A DNA stretch of 64,000 nt from F23-D06 sp045132055 (lineage in GTDB: Bacteria; Bacteroidota; Bacteroidia; Bacteroidales; WCHB1-69), in assembly GCA_045132055.1 (NCBI GenBank), contig JBGURP010000012.1:94502-158501 (forward strand). The letters are read 5' to 3'. Positions 52,321 through 61,068 of the stretch are shown piece after piece. A program made the position numbers and the translations under genes. The notes under the pieces were generated by a model. It did no database searches, was not told where the DNA came from, and saw only the letters and a list, made by a program, of their open reading frames with translations. Numbering within the stretch: position 1 is the stretch's first letter; every line of letters begins with the position of its first letter.

Positions 52321-55300
52321 TTACTTTCTGACAATTTTTCTTGCAGAATCGCCTACACGGAGCATATAGACTCCTGCAGGATAAGCGGAGAGGTCAAGAA
52401 TATTACGGCCTTCAGACAGATCGTAATGAGAGACGCAACGACCAGAAAGATCGTAGAGAGTAGCCTTGGCATTACGGCTCAAGCTGACATTGACAATAGA
52501 AGATGTCGGATTTGGCCAAATACTCTCAATAATCATCTGCACGTCAGGAATACCAACAGTGGATGATACTGGCGTAACCACAGTGGTCCAAACCAAGATG
52601 TCATTGCCCCATTCGTCTGTGCCGATAGAAGTTCCGCTGTTAGGATCGCCCCATTTGATGAAATCGTCATTGTGGACTTCCTGGGCGTTGAACATATTTT
52701 GGGCGGCGGTACCGTTGACATTGTACATCCAGTAGTTACCCCACGGAGAACTGCTTTCCTCTGTGAGTTGCAGTGTGAGTCCATCAACAGTATAGACGAT
52801 ATCATTGAGCATGCCACCATTTTCGGTGTAAGTAAAACGAGAATCGTGAGCCATGATGGTGTCCATGAGATCCTTGACGGTGGCCATGCCGTTCCACATT
52901 ACGCCCCAAGCGAGGCAAGTGTCAGGATCAGCCCAGTTGACTGCAATAATAGCCTTGTTGAGACCATCGCCCACCCAGAACAGGATGTCGTCTTGGCTAA
53001 TGGTAGCATCAACAGCCGTTACTGTAGTATCAATGGGAGATACTGTGTCAGGAACCGTGACAGGATAGATGGTATAGGGCCATACGTATGTGTAATCCAT
53101 GTAGGAACCCATGTCGGTGCTGTCGGTGACAACGGCCACGCTGAGGTCGCCCCATTTGTAGAAGTCACCGTTATGCAGCACATCGCCAAGGCCCATGCCG
53201 GCCACGTGGTTTTGCAGGCTCCACCACCAGTTGCCCGGAGTGACGCCAAGCGGCGTGGTCATGCCAGCGGCTGTATCAATGTAGTTGATGTCGGTTATAA
53301 AACCGGTGCCTGAATAGCTGAAGCGTGGATCTGCAGCTGCGATAGCGTCCATCATCTGTTGTGCCGTGGCCGTGTCAGTGCTGAACCGATAACCCCAAGC
53401 TAAAGCCGTATCGGCCCAATTGATGGCCAACACCACTTCGTTTGAGCCTTCGCCTACCCAATACAAGATTTCGCTGGCTGCAATAGAAGCATCTTCAGGT
53501 GTCGGGGGTTCGGGTGGAGTGATAGTAGTATCAGTAGCCGCAGAAACCACAATATTGTCAATACGGAAATCATTGTCGGTACCGCCAACGGTGCTTTCGG
53601 CATAGAAAGCGAGACGGACGACTTGTCCCGTAAAAGAGGAGAGAGAAAGTGTGGCTTGAGAGAGCGTGTTGCTCACTGCAGGGAGATAATAATCATCGCG
53701 GTTTAGCGTATCATTGCCCCACATTGCAACAGGAGTCCAACTGGTGCCGTTGTCGGTGGTGGCCAACACGATGAATCTGTCATCTTCCAAACCTGCTCCA
53801 GTTTCAGGATCATCGGCGGTATTGTATTCTGTCAACATATAGTCGAACGTGAGTTCTGCATTCTCAGTGAGGTTGATTTCGGGAGTAACCAGCCAGTATT
53901 TGCATGAAGTGCCATATATGTTGACCTTCACATGTGACGAACCATCAAAAGCAGTGGTAGAGCGTGCCCAACCACTGGAAGTAGTGGTCAAAGTGGCGGT
54001 ATGAGTGGAGTCATTATAGAGACCGCTGTATCTGTTCCAGCAGGAAGAGAGTTGATTCAGATTGGTGATATTGTCAAAGTTCATACTCCAAGGCAGTGGC
54101 ATGGGAGCACATGATGTGGTGAAGCTCAACGAGCGGGCATTGGTAGGAGCACCCCAGCAGATGCTGCGGATGTCAACCGTGTAATTGGTGCTGGGCGTAA
54201 GACCAGTGAGTGTGTAGGAGGTAACATTTGTAACCGTAATACTATCGGTGGTAGTGCCATCGCTCCAGCTGATGATATAGGAATCAGCGGTGCTCGGGTC
54301 GGTCCATGCAAGGTCAGCAGTGTTGGCAGTAACATTAGATGCGACGAAAGTGGCAGGACGGTTACAGCTGCTGACGGTATCCACCACCAAGCTGTCAAGA
54401 TAAGAGGTGAAAGCGGTAGTGGAGGTGCTGGTCTGCATGATAGTGATGCGATTGCCCATGCCAGTGTATCCGCTGAAATCCACCTCATACTCGTTCCAAC
54501 TGCTGTTGGTGGGTGTAAAGGTGGCCAGACGGGTGAATGTGGAGGTGTCGGCAACTGTTTCGCTGATACCCACAACAATGCGCACTTTGTTCTGGTTGGA
54601 GCTGTTGTTTACCTTATAGAAGAAGTTGATTTTCAAGTTGTTGATATTGTTGCTGAATTCAGGAAGATAGGCTACGGAATATTCCTTGATACCGGAAGAT
54701 GTTCCCCTGGAATAGAATTTCAGTGATTTGAATCCAGTGTAAGCGTATAATGAACCGCTGGCACAATAGGGATAGTTGTTGGTAACCAGATTGCTTGATG
54801 AGTTGCTATACAAACGATTCCAGCAGCGGTTCATGCCTTGCGCCTGGGTAGCTGTCCAAGTATCGAAATTCTCCACGAATGGCAGAGTAGTCACGGGACC
54901 GCAAAGCGTACTGACTGCCATGGTAATAGGCAGCGTAAGAGTGCCGTCATTGCAAATAGAGACCACTTGAATCTGATAATCGGTCGAAGCAGACAAGTTC
55001 GTAATGATAACTACAGTGTCATAGAAATCCAAACTGTCGATGAAAGAATCTGCTGTTACATAATAGCGATAATGGTTCACGAGGGTAGGATCATCGACAT
55101 GGAGAGTGAAGCCATCTGTACCAATTTCATCCACGTTGATGCCCAAGGCACGCGCACAAGCAGGCATGTCGTGAACATCGATGTCATCCACGAACCAAGA
55201 TTTAGCAGAACCACCCGTAGGAACAGTACGCAAAGCGATGCGGGCATCGGCAGGTGCATTGGCAAAGTTGACAACGCGTATGTCGTATCCGCTGGCAAAC

Positions 55301-57183
55301 TGGGAAGCCGGATATTGAACTATGGACACAAAGCTGCTGCTGTCGGTGACATCGGTCATATAACCCACTTCAAGAATACCACCCATACTGCCGGTTTCGG
55401 AAGGACGTGTCATAAAACTCATCTCCAAAGTGCTGATATCCTGACTCATTTCAGGAAGAACCACGATATCATAGGAGTTGGAGTAGTTGGAATAGATGCG
55501 CAACGTATAACCGTCATTGCCGTATCCATAACTTGAACTCTGTGACGGAGTGAAGAGGGCCAGATAGTCGAGATTGCGGGAAGGCAAGTAACCCCAACAA
55601 GGAATTGTACTGTCCGTCACAGCCGTGGAATAACCGTTGGCCACATCCACAAACTGGCTGAAATCCTCATGGAAAGGAATGTCCATCGCACCGCAACCGG
55701 TACGGAATGCTGCTGAAGTGGCATCTGTATTATGGTCTGTACAAACTGTTTTCACACGTACCACATAGCGCGTGTTGGGCAGCAAGTTGGTAAGCGTGTA
55801 ATTGTCAGAATAAATTTCCACGCTGTCTTCTTCCGTAGCATAAACCATATAATGACCAGTATTGTTAGGGTCAGTGATGGTAAGATCGGCTGATGAAGCC
55901 GTAATATTAGAGACAATCACCTGGGAAGGTTTTACGCAAGAGGGAAGCTCTTCCACAACGACATTGTCCAAATAGGCAGGACCGTTGTCATTTGAACGGA
56001 GAGCAATGCGGCCTGAAGTGAAGCCAGCGAAAGTCACTTCGAAATGATTCCAACCGCTGCCAGCAGGAAGGCATGATGCAACCGGGGTGAAAGTGGTATA
56101 GTCCGTAGGGTCAGCAATCACACCTGCTTCGAAGCCATGACCATAAGAGGAGAGTACATCAAAGCTGAGTTGCAGCTGGTCGGGAGTGTCCTCGAACGGA
56201 GGCAGCACCAATACGGTAGGAGTGCTTGGGCGACTGCTCACATAGAGGCATTGCCCACCGCTATCATTGACCGAAGAAGAGTTGTTGATGTATGGGTCGG
56301 AGGTGCTATAAGCATTCAGCAAGTTCCAGCAAAATACATAGTTGGAAAAGAAAGACGATGCTGAGGAGTAAGATGTGCCTGTGCCCGACTGGAAATCTTC
56401 TGTCCATGGAAGATTGGTGTGGGCGACTTCAATGCACGGAGTGCGGAAACTAATACTGCGAGCAGAGGTCTGCGTACCGTCAGAACAATTGGAGAATACC
56501 TTCACCGTGTATGCGGTGTTGTCAGTAAGAGTGGTGTAGGAAATGGTTTGAGTGTAAATAACAAGGCTGTCTATCAGCGAGTCGTTCTCGAAGAGCTTTA
56601 TAGTATAGTTGTTTACAAATGTGGTATCCGTGATATTCACCGTGGCGGTGGTAGAGGTGAGGTCAGTCACTGTGACGGCCTGCGGTTTGGCGCAAGATAA
56701 GACAATGTTAGGATCGGAGGCATAAATGATATTGGTAATGCCGGTGAAGGTGTAGTTGCTGCAAGTCGATTCTGAAATCCTCAAATGAGTGCTATTGAGC
56801 GTGGTCGAGCCATACGCTCCTCCGTAGCTATTGCAATTATACTGCATTGACGGAGTCAACACGATGCCGTTATCCGGATCGTTGTAGGTTAAAGTCTGGA
56901 GAAATCCGCTACTACCCATCGTGTACAAGAAACGCGTATCGTATGCTGCGATAGTGTCCAGAGCATTGATCAGATAGATGCTTCCTTCCCATCGCACACC
57001 CCAGATGACAACGGTGGGCGTGTAAGAAGCCATGTCATCATCCCAGCCAATGGCGACGACGGTGCTGTTGCTACCACTACCCGTCCAAAACTGCACATCA
57101 CTCGGGTCGATGGTAACCAATTGGGCTGATGCATTAAAGGCTAACGCCAGCCCCAAGAATAAAGTCAATAATTTTTTTACCAT
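52321..57183 (-). CDS. T9SS-secreted multidomain protein under a cobalamin riboswitch
   Basis: A 1620-residue protein with signal peptide (1-20, ending FNASA). Residues 22-158, 1231-1380 and 1392-1545 are three copies of a module with the pattern D-x-FW-x-G-x-G-x-N, then W-x-D, WG-x-x-W, D-x-I-x-A-x-D-x-RF and, in the last two, DF-x-KWGD. No known family was recognised. Between them alternate FN3-like domains (about 164-249, 417-497, 675-760, 940-1024) and choice-of-anchor-J/adhesin-like domains (about 250-415, 498-672, 761-938, 1025-1215). The C-terminus (about 1552-1620) is a T9SS type A sorting domain (IWPNPTSSIVNVSL, LYDLSGRC, YPAGVYMLRV). Control by a cobalamin riboswitch 180 nt upstream predicts expression when B12 is scarce. 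A surface cobamide-capture role is therefore inferred, though no BtuB-type receptor is adjacent. Confidence 0.9.
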   Translation of the reverse strand: MVKKLLTLFLGLALAFNASAQLVTIDPSDVQFWTGSGSNSTVVAIGWDDDMASYTPTVVIWGVRWEGSIYLINALDTIAAYDTRFLYTMGSSGFLQTLTYNDPDNGIVLTPSMQYNCNSYGGAYGSTTLNSTHLRISESTCSNYTFTGITNIIYASDPNIVLSCAKPQAVTVTDLTSTTATVNITDTTFVNNYTIKLFENDSLIDSLVIYTQTISYTTLTDNTAYTVKVFSNCSDGTQTSARSISFRTPCIEVAHTNLPWTEDFQSGTGTSYSSASSFFSNYVFCWNLLNAYSTSDPYINNSSSVNDSGGQCLYVSSRPSTPTVLVLPPFEDTPDQLQLSFDVLSSYGHGFEAGVIADPTDYTTFTPVASCLPAGSGWNHFEVTFAGFTSGRIALRSNDNGPAYLDNVVVEELPSCVKPSQVIVSNITASSADLTITDPNNTGHYMVYATEEDSVEIYSDNYTLTNLLPNTRYVVRVKTVCTDHNTDATSAAFRTGCGAMDIPFHEDFSQFVDVANGYSTAVTDSTIPCWGYLPSRNLDYLALFTPSQSSSYGYGNDGYTLRIYSNYSNSYDIVVLPEMSQDISTLEMSFMTRPSETGSMGGILEVGYMTDVTDSSSFVSIVQYPASQFASGYDIRVVNFANAPADARIALRTVPTGGSAKSWFVDDIDVHDMPACARALGINVDEIGTDGFTLHVDDPTLVNHYRYYVTADSFIDSLDFYDTVVIITNLSASTDYQIQVVSICNDGTLTLPITMAVSTLCGPVTTLPFVENFDTWTATQAQGMNRCWNRLYSNSSSNLVTNNYPYCASGSLYAYTGFKSLKFYSRGTSSGIKEYSVAYLPEFSNNINNLKINFFYKVNNSSNQNKVRIVVGISETVADTSTFTRLATFTPTNSSWNEYEVDFSGYTGMGNRITIMQTSTSTTAFTSYLDSLVVDTVSSCNRPATFVASNVTANTADLAWTDPSTADSYIISWSDGTTTDSITVTNVTSYTLTGLTPSTNYTVDIRSICWGAPTNARSLSFTTSCAPMPLPWSMNFDNITNLNQLSSCWNRYSGLYNDSTHTATLTTTSSGWARSTTAFDGSSHVKVNIYGTSCKYWLVTPEINLTENAELTFDYMLTEYNTADDPETGAGLEDDRFIVLATTDNGTSWTPVAMWGNDTLNRDDYYLPAVSNTLSQATLSLSSFTGQVVRLAFYAESTVGGTDNDFRIDNIVVSAATDTTITPPEPPTPEDASIAASEILYWVGEGSNEVVLAINWADTALAWGYRFSTDTATAQQMMDAIAAADPRFSYSGTGFITDINYIDTAAGMTTPLGVTPGNWWWSLQNHVAGMGLGDVLHNGDFYKWGDLSVAVVTDSTDMGSYMDYTYVWPYTIYPVTVPDTVSPIDTTVTAVDATISQDDILFWVGDGLNKAIIAVNWADPDTCLAWGVMWNGMATVKDLMDTIMAHDSRFTYTENGGMLNDIVYTVDGLTLQLTEESSSPWGNYWMYNVNGTAAQNMFNAQEVHNDDFIKWGDPNSGTSIGTDEWGNDILVWTTVVTPVSSTVGIPDVQMIIESIWPNPTSSIVNVSLSRNAKATLYDLSGRCVSHYDLSEGRNILDLSAYPAGVYMLRVGDSARKIVRK

Positions 57184-57361
57184 AGTTTGATACTTTTAAA
57201 TTGTTGATAATAGGTGATCTCCAATTCGCAGTATCGGTAAAACAAACAAGGAAGGGGGGAAAATCATAAAACACACGCCAAGACGCTGTACGTTACAACG
57301 AAAAGGTGCAAAGTTCTATGGTCAGGTTGCCTCTCCTCGAAAGCATTACCGATATTATGAT
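57184..57361. other. Leader between the riboswitch aptamer and the start codon
   Basis: About 180 nt separate the end of the aptamer from the ATG at 57183. A GAGGAGAGGCAACC segment and other short complementary stretches could form the expression platform. No intrinsic terminator with a T run was seen, which would favour control of translation initiation, as is common for Bacteroidota cobalamin riboswitches. No gene is present. Confidence 0.4.
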
Positions 57362-57531
57362 GATTTGGCAGGTCTTCTGGCTTGCTCGTTTCGGCCCTGT
57401 CTTCCCATACGGCTATGGCGTCGCACAGTGACATAACATATTGGGCTTCAACTCAATGAGCTTACAGCAGCGGGACTGCGCCGGACTCTCACCGGCTTCC
57501 CTCTTGGCTCCCTCGTCGGGTGACCAAATCG
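57362..57531 (-). promoter_or_regulatory. Cobalamin (B12) riboswitch
   Basis: Read on the minus strand, the conserved core is present in order: GATTTGGT (P1 5' arm), GAGGGAAGCCGGTGAGAGTC, CCGGCGCAGTCCCGCTGCTG, TAAGC, a variable arm, GGGAAGACAGGGCC, and the 3' block GCCAGAAGACCTGCC, followed by AAATC, which closes P1. This is the standard B12-box architecture. It starts within a few nt of the predicted transcription start and controls the 1620-residue secreted protein. Confidence 0.96.
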
Positions 57532-57535
57532 GCGG

Positions 57536-57543
57536 CAAAAATA
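57536..57543 (-). promoter_or_regulatory. -7 promoter box of the riboswitch transcript
   Basis: TATTTTTG on the minus strand; transcription would start about 5-8 nt downstream, at the 5' edge of the riboswitch. Confidence 0.65.
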
Positions 57544-57567
57544 CAAAAAAACTCCACATTTTTTTAC

Positions 57568-57575
57568 TACTTTTG
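57568..57575 (+). promoter_or_regulatory. -7 promoter box of the peptidylarginine deiminase gene
   Basis: TACTTTTG matches TAnnTTTG, 20 nt before the ATG at 57596, divergent from the riboswitch promoter 24 nt away. Confidence 0.62.
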
Positions 57576-57595
57576 CAGCCTCAACTATATTCTAT

Positions 57596-59272
57596 ATGAA
57601 AAAACTGATTGTTTACTTTTTTTTCGGAATCATCTCATTCACCACTTACGCCCAATCTGAGCATTACGCAAAGCAAACTTTTTCCTACCGCGCTACGGCC
57701 GAAGAGCAGGAATTGTTGAAAACGTGGGACTGCAACACCAATTTTACTACTCCGCCGGCAGGCCCCGTGAGCGCCATCGCCGAATTCCAACCCATGGGTG
57801 GCGTGATGATTTCCTACCCGCTTGGCATCCCCGTGAATCTCGTGAGCGAGCTCTCGTTCGTCACACACGTCCAAGTACTCGTCAATACAGCCTCCGACAG
57901 CAATACGGCCAAGACATATTTTGCCGCCAGCGGCGTCAACATGGACAATGTCTCCTGTTGGGTTGTCAACCATGACAGCTACTGGACCCGTGACTACGGC
58001 CCATGGTTCATCCTGGATGGCAACGATGAAATCGGCGTGGTGGATTTCACCTACAACCGTCCCACACGCCCCAATGATGATGCTGCTATGGTAGAGATTG
58101 CCAATTTGATGCAAATGAACCGCTACGAAATGCCAATAAAGCACACTGGCGGAAACTATATGGCGGACGGCTACGGCACCGCTGCCTCCACCACACTGGT
58201 CCTCTCCGAGAATTCCAACCAAACTGCCTCTTCCATCCAATCTATAGCCAACAACTACTTGGGTATCAACAACTACATGCTTTTGGATGATCCATTGGCT
58301 GACTACATTGAGCATATTGACTGCTGGGGCAAGTTTCTGGATGTGGATAAAGTGCTCATCGGGCAGGTGCCCACCTCCGACTCCCGTTACAACGACTATG
58401 AGGCAGTAGCCAATACTTTTGCCAATGCGCTGACCCCATGGGGCAATCATTATCAGGTTTACCGTGTTTATACGCCCGGACGGAATAAAACCACCCCATT
58501 CACCAATTCGTTGATCCTGAACGACCACGTATTTGTGCCCGTGGCAGGCACTCAGTGGGACAACGCCGCCATTGAAACCTATCAGCAAGCTATGCCCGGC
58601 TACACAATTGTGCCGATTTCTAACAACAGTTTTTCCTCTCCCTGGGAAAACACAGATGCGCTGCACTGCCGCACACACGAGTTGGCAGACCCGGGTATGC
58701 TCTACATCAAACACTACCCGTTGCTGGGAACCCTGGACTTGCCGTCCACCACTACCCTGCAAGCCGAAATCAAGGCTTTGAGCGGCCAGCCTTTGGTCAG
58801 CGACTCCCTGTTGGTCTATTATCGCATCAATGATGGCATTTGGCAAACCACTACGTTGCAATCGGCTGGTGGAAGCACCTACGAAGCCTCCTTTCCCAAC
58901 CTACACGCCAACGATGAAGTGGATTATTACATCTTCGCCAAGGACAACTCCGGTCGCAGAGAGCGTCACCCCTACATTGGCCCCGCCGACCCGCACCACT
59001 TCACTGTGCAAAGCGTGGGTGTGGAAGATTTCATTACCTCCAACACCATCGCCCTCTACCCCAACCCATGCAATCGCCAATTTGTGATCAGCTGTCCGCA
59101 ATCAACCCGCAATGTGGAAATTTTCGACCTGACCGGCAAGCTGATTTTCAACACTTCCGAACAAAATACCGAGATAATCATCAACACATCCGATTGGTCA
59201 TCAGGTATTTACATGGTACGGATAACAGATAAAAACGGCAAAACATATAACCAGAAAGTAGTGAAAAAATAA
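57596..59272 (+). CDS. Secreted peptidylarginine deiminase (Porphyromonas PPAD-like) with T9SS sorting domain
   Basis: A 558-residue protein; P. gingivalis PPAD is 556. Signal peptide is 1-19 (TYA, then QSEH). The guanidine-group-modifying catalytic domain (about 45-375) has WTRDYGPWF (Asp133), YNRPTRPND (Arg155, Arg158), KHTGGNYMADGYG, EHIDCWGKF (His240, Asp242), FTNSLILND (Asn304) and ALHCRTHE (Cys358). These correspond to PPAD Asp130, Arg152/Arg154, His236/Asp238, Asn297 and Cys351. An Ig-like domain follows (about 385-475), then a T9SS sorting domain (about 485-558, with LYPNPCNRQFVI and WSSGIYMVRI). Plain agmatine deiminases lack the signal peptide, Ig-like and sorting domains. It should convert arginine in peptides to citrulline plus ammonia outside the cell. 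The SulP gene starts 19 nt downstream. Confidence 0.9.
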   Translation: MKKLIVYFFFGIISFTTYAQSEHYAKQTFSYRATAEEQELLKTWDCNTNFTTPPAGPVSAIAEFQPMGGVMISYPLGIPVNLVSELSFVTHVQVLVNTASDSNTAKTYFAASGVNMDNVSCWVVNHDSYWTRDYGPWFILDGNDEIGVVDFTYNRPTRPNDDAAMVEIANLMQMNRYEMPIKHTGGNYMADGYGTAASTTLVLSENSNQTASSIQSIANNYLGINNYMLLDDPLADYIEHIDCWGKFLDVDKVLIGQVPTSDSRYNDYEAVANTFANALTPWGNHYQVYRVYTPGRNKTTPFTNSLILNDHVFVPVAGTQWDNAAIETYQQAMPGYTIVPISNNSFSSPWENTDALHCRTHELADPGMLYIKHYPLLGTLDLPSTTTLQAEIKALSGQPLVSDSLLVYYRINDGIWQTTTLQSAGGSTYEASFPNLHANDEVDYYIFAKDNSGRRERHPYIGPADPHHFTVQSVGVEDFITSNTIALYPNPCNRQFVISCPQSTRNVEIFDLTGKLIFNTSEQNTEIIINTSDWSSGIYMVRITDKNGKTYNQKVVKK

Positions 59273-59291
59273 TCTCTAAATACCTATACGT

Positions 59292-60998
59292 ATGGCATTC
59301 ATCTCTACCCAAAACCTGAAGGGCGACATTTTCGGCGGCGTCACTGCCGGCATCGTGGCCCTGCCTTTGGCATTAGCATTCGGTATTCAGGCCTTCGGCG
59401 GCATTGACCATCCTGCCGCAAGCTCCATGGGCGCGCTGGCCGGCCTCGTGGGCGCGGCCCTACTGGGCTTCTTCGCCTCCCTTTTCGGCGGCACACACTC
59501 CCAAATTAGCGGTCCCACCGGCCCCATGACTGTCATCACGGCGGCGCTGGTGAGCGGTGTGTGGGCCTCCAGTCAGTCACTAGGCGCCGTGCTCATCAGC
59601 ATGTCGCTGGCCGGACTCTTCTGCGGCGCGTTCCAGATTCTGTTCGGCATTTTGAAGATTGGCAAATACGTGCGCTACATTCCCTACCCCGTGCTCTCCG
59701 GCTTTATGAGCGGTATCGGCGTGATTATCATCTTGCAACAGCTATACCCGCTCATCGGATTAAAATCGCCGGTTTTGGTGGTGGATATGATTCTGCAACT
59801 GCCCCAGCGCGTGGCTGGCGGCGTGTCGCTCACCGCACTGATACTGGGTTTGGGCACCATCGCCATCATCTGCCTGTTTCCGCTCATCACCAAGAAGATT
59901 CCCGCCACATTGGTGGCTTTGGTAGTGATGACCGTTATTTCGCTCTTCCTCAACATGGATGAAAAACTGCTCATTGGTGCGATTCCGTCCGGGTTCCCTA
60001 TGCCATTCTTCGCCAAAGAGGGCATCTCACTGGCTGACCTGCAATGGGGACCTATTTTGAAAGCCTCCATTATTCCTGGTCTTACCCTGGCGGGCTTGGG
60101 TTCCATTGACACCCTGCTCACCTCCGTAGTGGCCGACAACATTACCAAAACACACCACAATAGCAACAAAGAACTTGTAGGACAAGGTATTGGCAACATC
60201 ATCAGCGGCTTGTTCTGCGGTATTGCGGGCGCGGGCGCGACCATGCGCACGGTGGTGAATGTGAAAAGCGGCGGACGCACCCAAATCAGTGGCATGGTAC
60301 ATTCCATGTTCCTGTTCGCCGTCCTGCTCGGTCTGGGCAGCTTAGTGCGTTTCGTGCCACTTTCCGTCTTGGCCGGCATCTTGATTACCGTGGGTTGGGG
60401 CATCATCGATTTCAAAGGCTTCAAAGACCTGCTCAAGATTCCGAGAGCAGATGCCGTGGTTTTGATTATCGTGTTCCTGTTGACGGTGTTTGTAGATTTG
60501 CTCACAGCCGTGGGCATCGGTATGGTCATCGCCTGTGTGCTCTTCATGAAGCGCGCCAGCGACCTCGTAGAGGGCGGCTACAGCTCCAGCGAGATGACCA
60601 ACTTCGACAAGGAGAGTCCCTGGAGCGATGAGGGCGGCATCCCGGAGGAGATGAAACACCGCATCTATATCCAGCGTTTGAACGGTCCCATTTTCTTTGG
60701 TACCATCACCAAGTTCCAATCCGTGATGGACGATGTGCCCAAAGACGCCAAAATCGTGATTATCCGTATGCGATTAGTCAGTTTCATGGACCAATCCGGA
60801 TTGTACGCCATGGAGACGGCTATCAAGGAGATACAGGCCAACGGAGCCATGGTCCTGATGACCATCATCCAGCCGCAGCCCATGTATATGCTCACCAAAA
60901 TGAAACTGATTCCGGAGCTCGTACCCGAAGAGCATACCTTCAAGACCTTCGAAGATTGTACCGCTTTTTTGGCGGCCAATGCACAGACTTTAGGTTAA
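59292..60998 (+). CDS. SulP/SLC26-family anion transporter with STAS domain
   Basis: A 568-residue inner-membrane transporter. The membrane part (about 1-430) shows the SulP fold: LKGDIFGGVTAGIVALPLALAFG, the HSQISGPTGPMTVITAALV substrate-site segment and GIGNIISGLFCGIAGAGATMRTVVNVKSGGRTQISG. The cytosolic STAS domain (about 455-560) includes IVIIRMRLVSFMDQSGLYAMETAI. Family members carry sulfate, bicarbonate or dicarboxylates, usually with Na+ or H+; the ion cannot be told here. It begins 19 nt after the deiminase gene with no promoter box between, so read-through is likely. Bicarbonate or anion uptake has no evident link to citrullination. Confidence 0.93.
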   Translation: MAFISTQNLKGDIFGGVTAGIVALPLALAFGIQAFGGIDHPAASSMGALAGLVGAALLGFFASLFGGTHSQISGPTGPMTVITAALVSGVWASSQSLGAVLISMSLAGLFCGAFQILFGILKIGKYVRYIPYPVLSGFMSGIGVIIILQQLYPLIGLKSPVLVVDMILQLPQRVAGGVSLTALILGLGTIAIICLFPLITKKIPATLVALVVMTVISLFLNMDEKLLIGAIPSGFPMPFFAKEGISLADLQWGPILKASIIPGLTLAGLGSIDTLLTSVVADNITKTHHNSNKELVGQGIGNIISGLFCGIAGAGATMRTVVNVKSGGRTQISGMVHSMFLFAVLLGLGSLVRFVPLSVLAGILITVGWGIIDFKGFKDLLKIPRADAVVLIIVFLLTVFVDLLTAVGIGMVIACVLFMKRASDLVEGGYSSSEMTNFDKESPWSDEGGIPEEMKHRIYIQRLNGPIFFGTITKFQSVMDDVPKDAKIVIIRMRLVSFMDQSGLYAMETAIKEIQANGAMVLMTIIQPQPMYMLTKMKLIPELVPEEHTFKTFEDCTAFLAANAQTLG

Positions 60999-61017
60999 TC
61001 TTAAACTGTAATTTTAC

Positions 61018-61025
61018 TATCTTTG
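61018..61025 (+). promoter_or_regulatory. -7 promoter box of the GT2/GT-C pair
   Basis: TATCTTTG matches TAnnTTTG, 43 nt before the ATG at 61069. Confidence 0.55.
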
Positions 61026-61068
61026 CGGCTGCAAACCCGATTATACACTACATTAATAAGCAAACATA

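Noticed and set aside
57635..58861. A 408-codon minus-strand frame opposite the deiminase
   Set aside because: Val/Gly/His-rich shadow of a gene whose catalytic motifs are intact.
57596..59272. Annotation as ordinary agmatine deiminase
   Set aside because: The signal peptide, Ig-like domain, T9SS domain and PPAD-specific motifs such as KHTGGNYM-x-DGYG and ALHCRTHE fit PPAD better; agmatine deiminases are cytoplasmic and about 370 residues.
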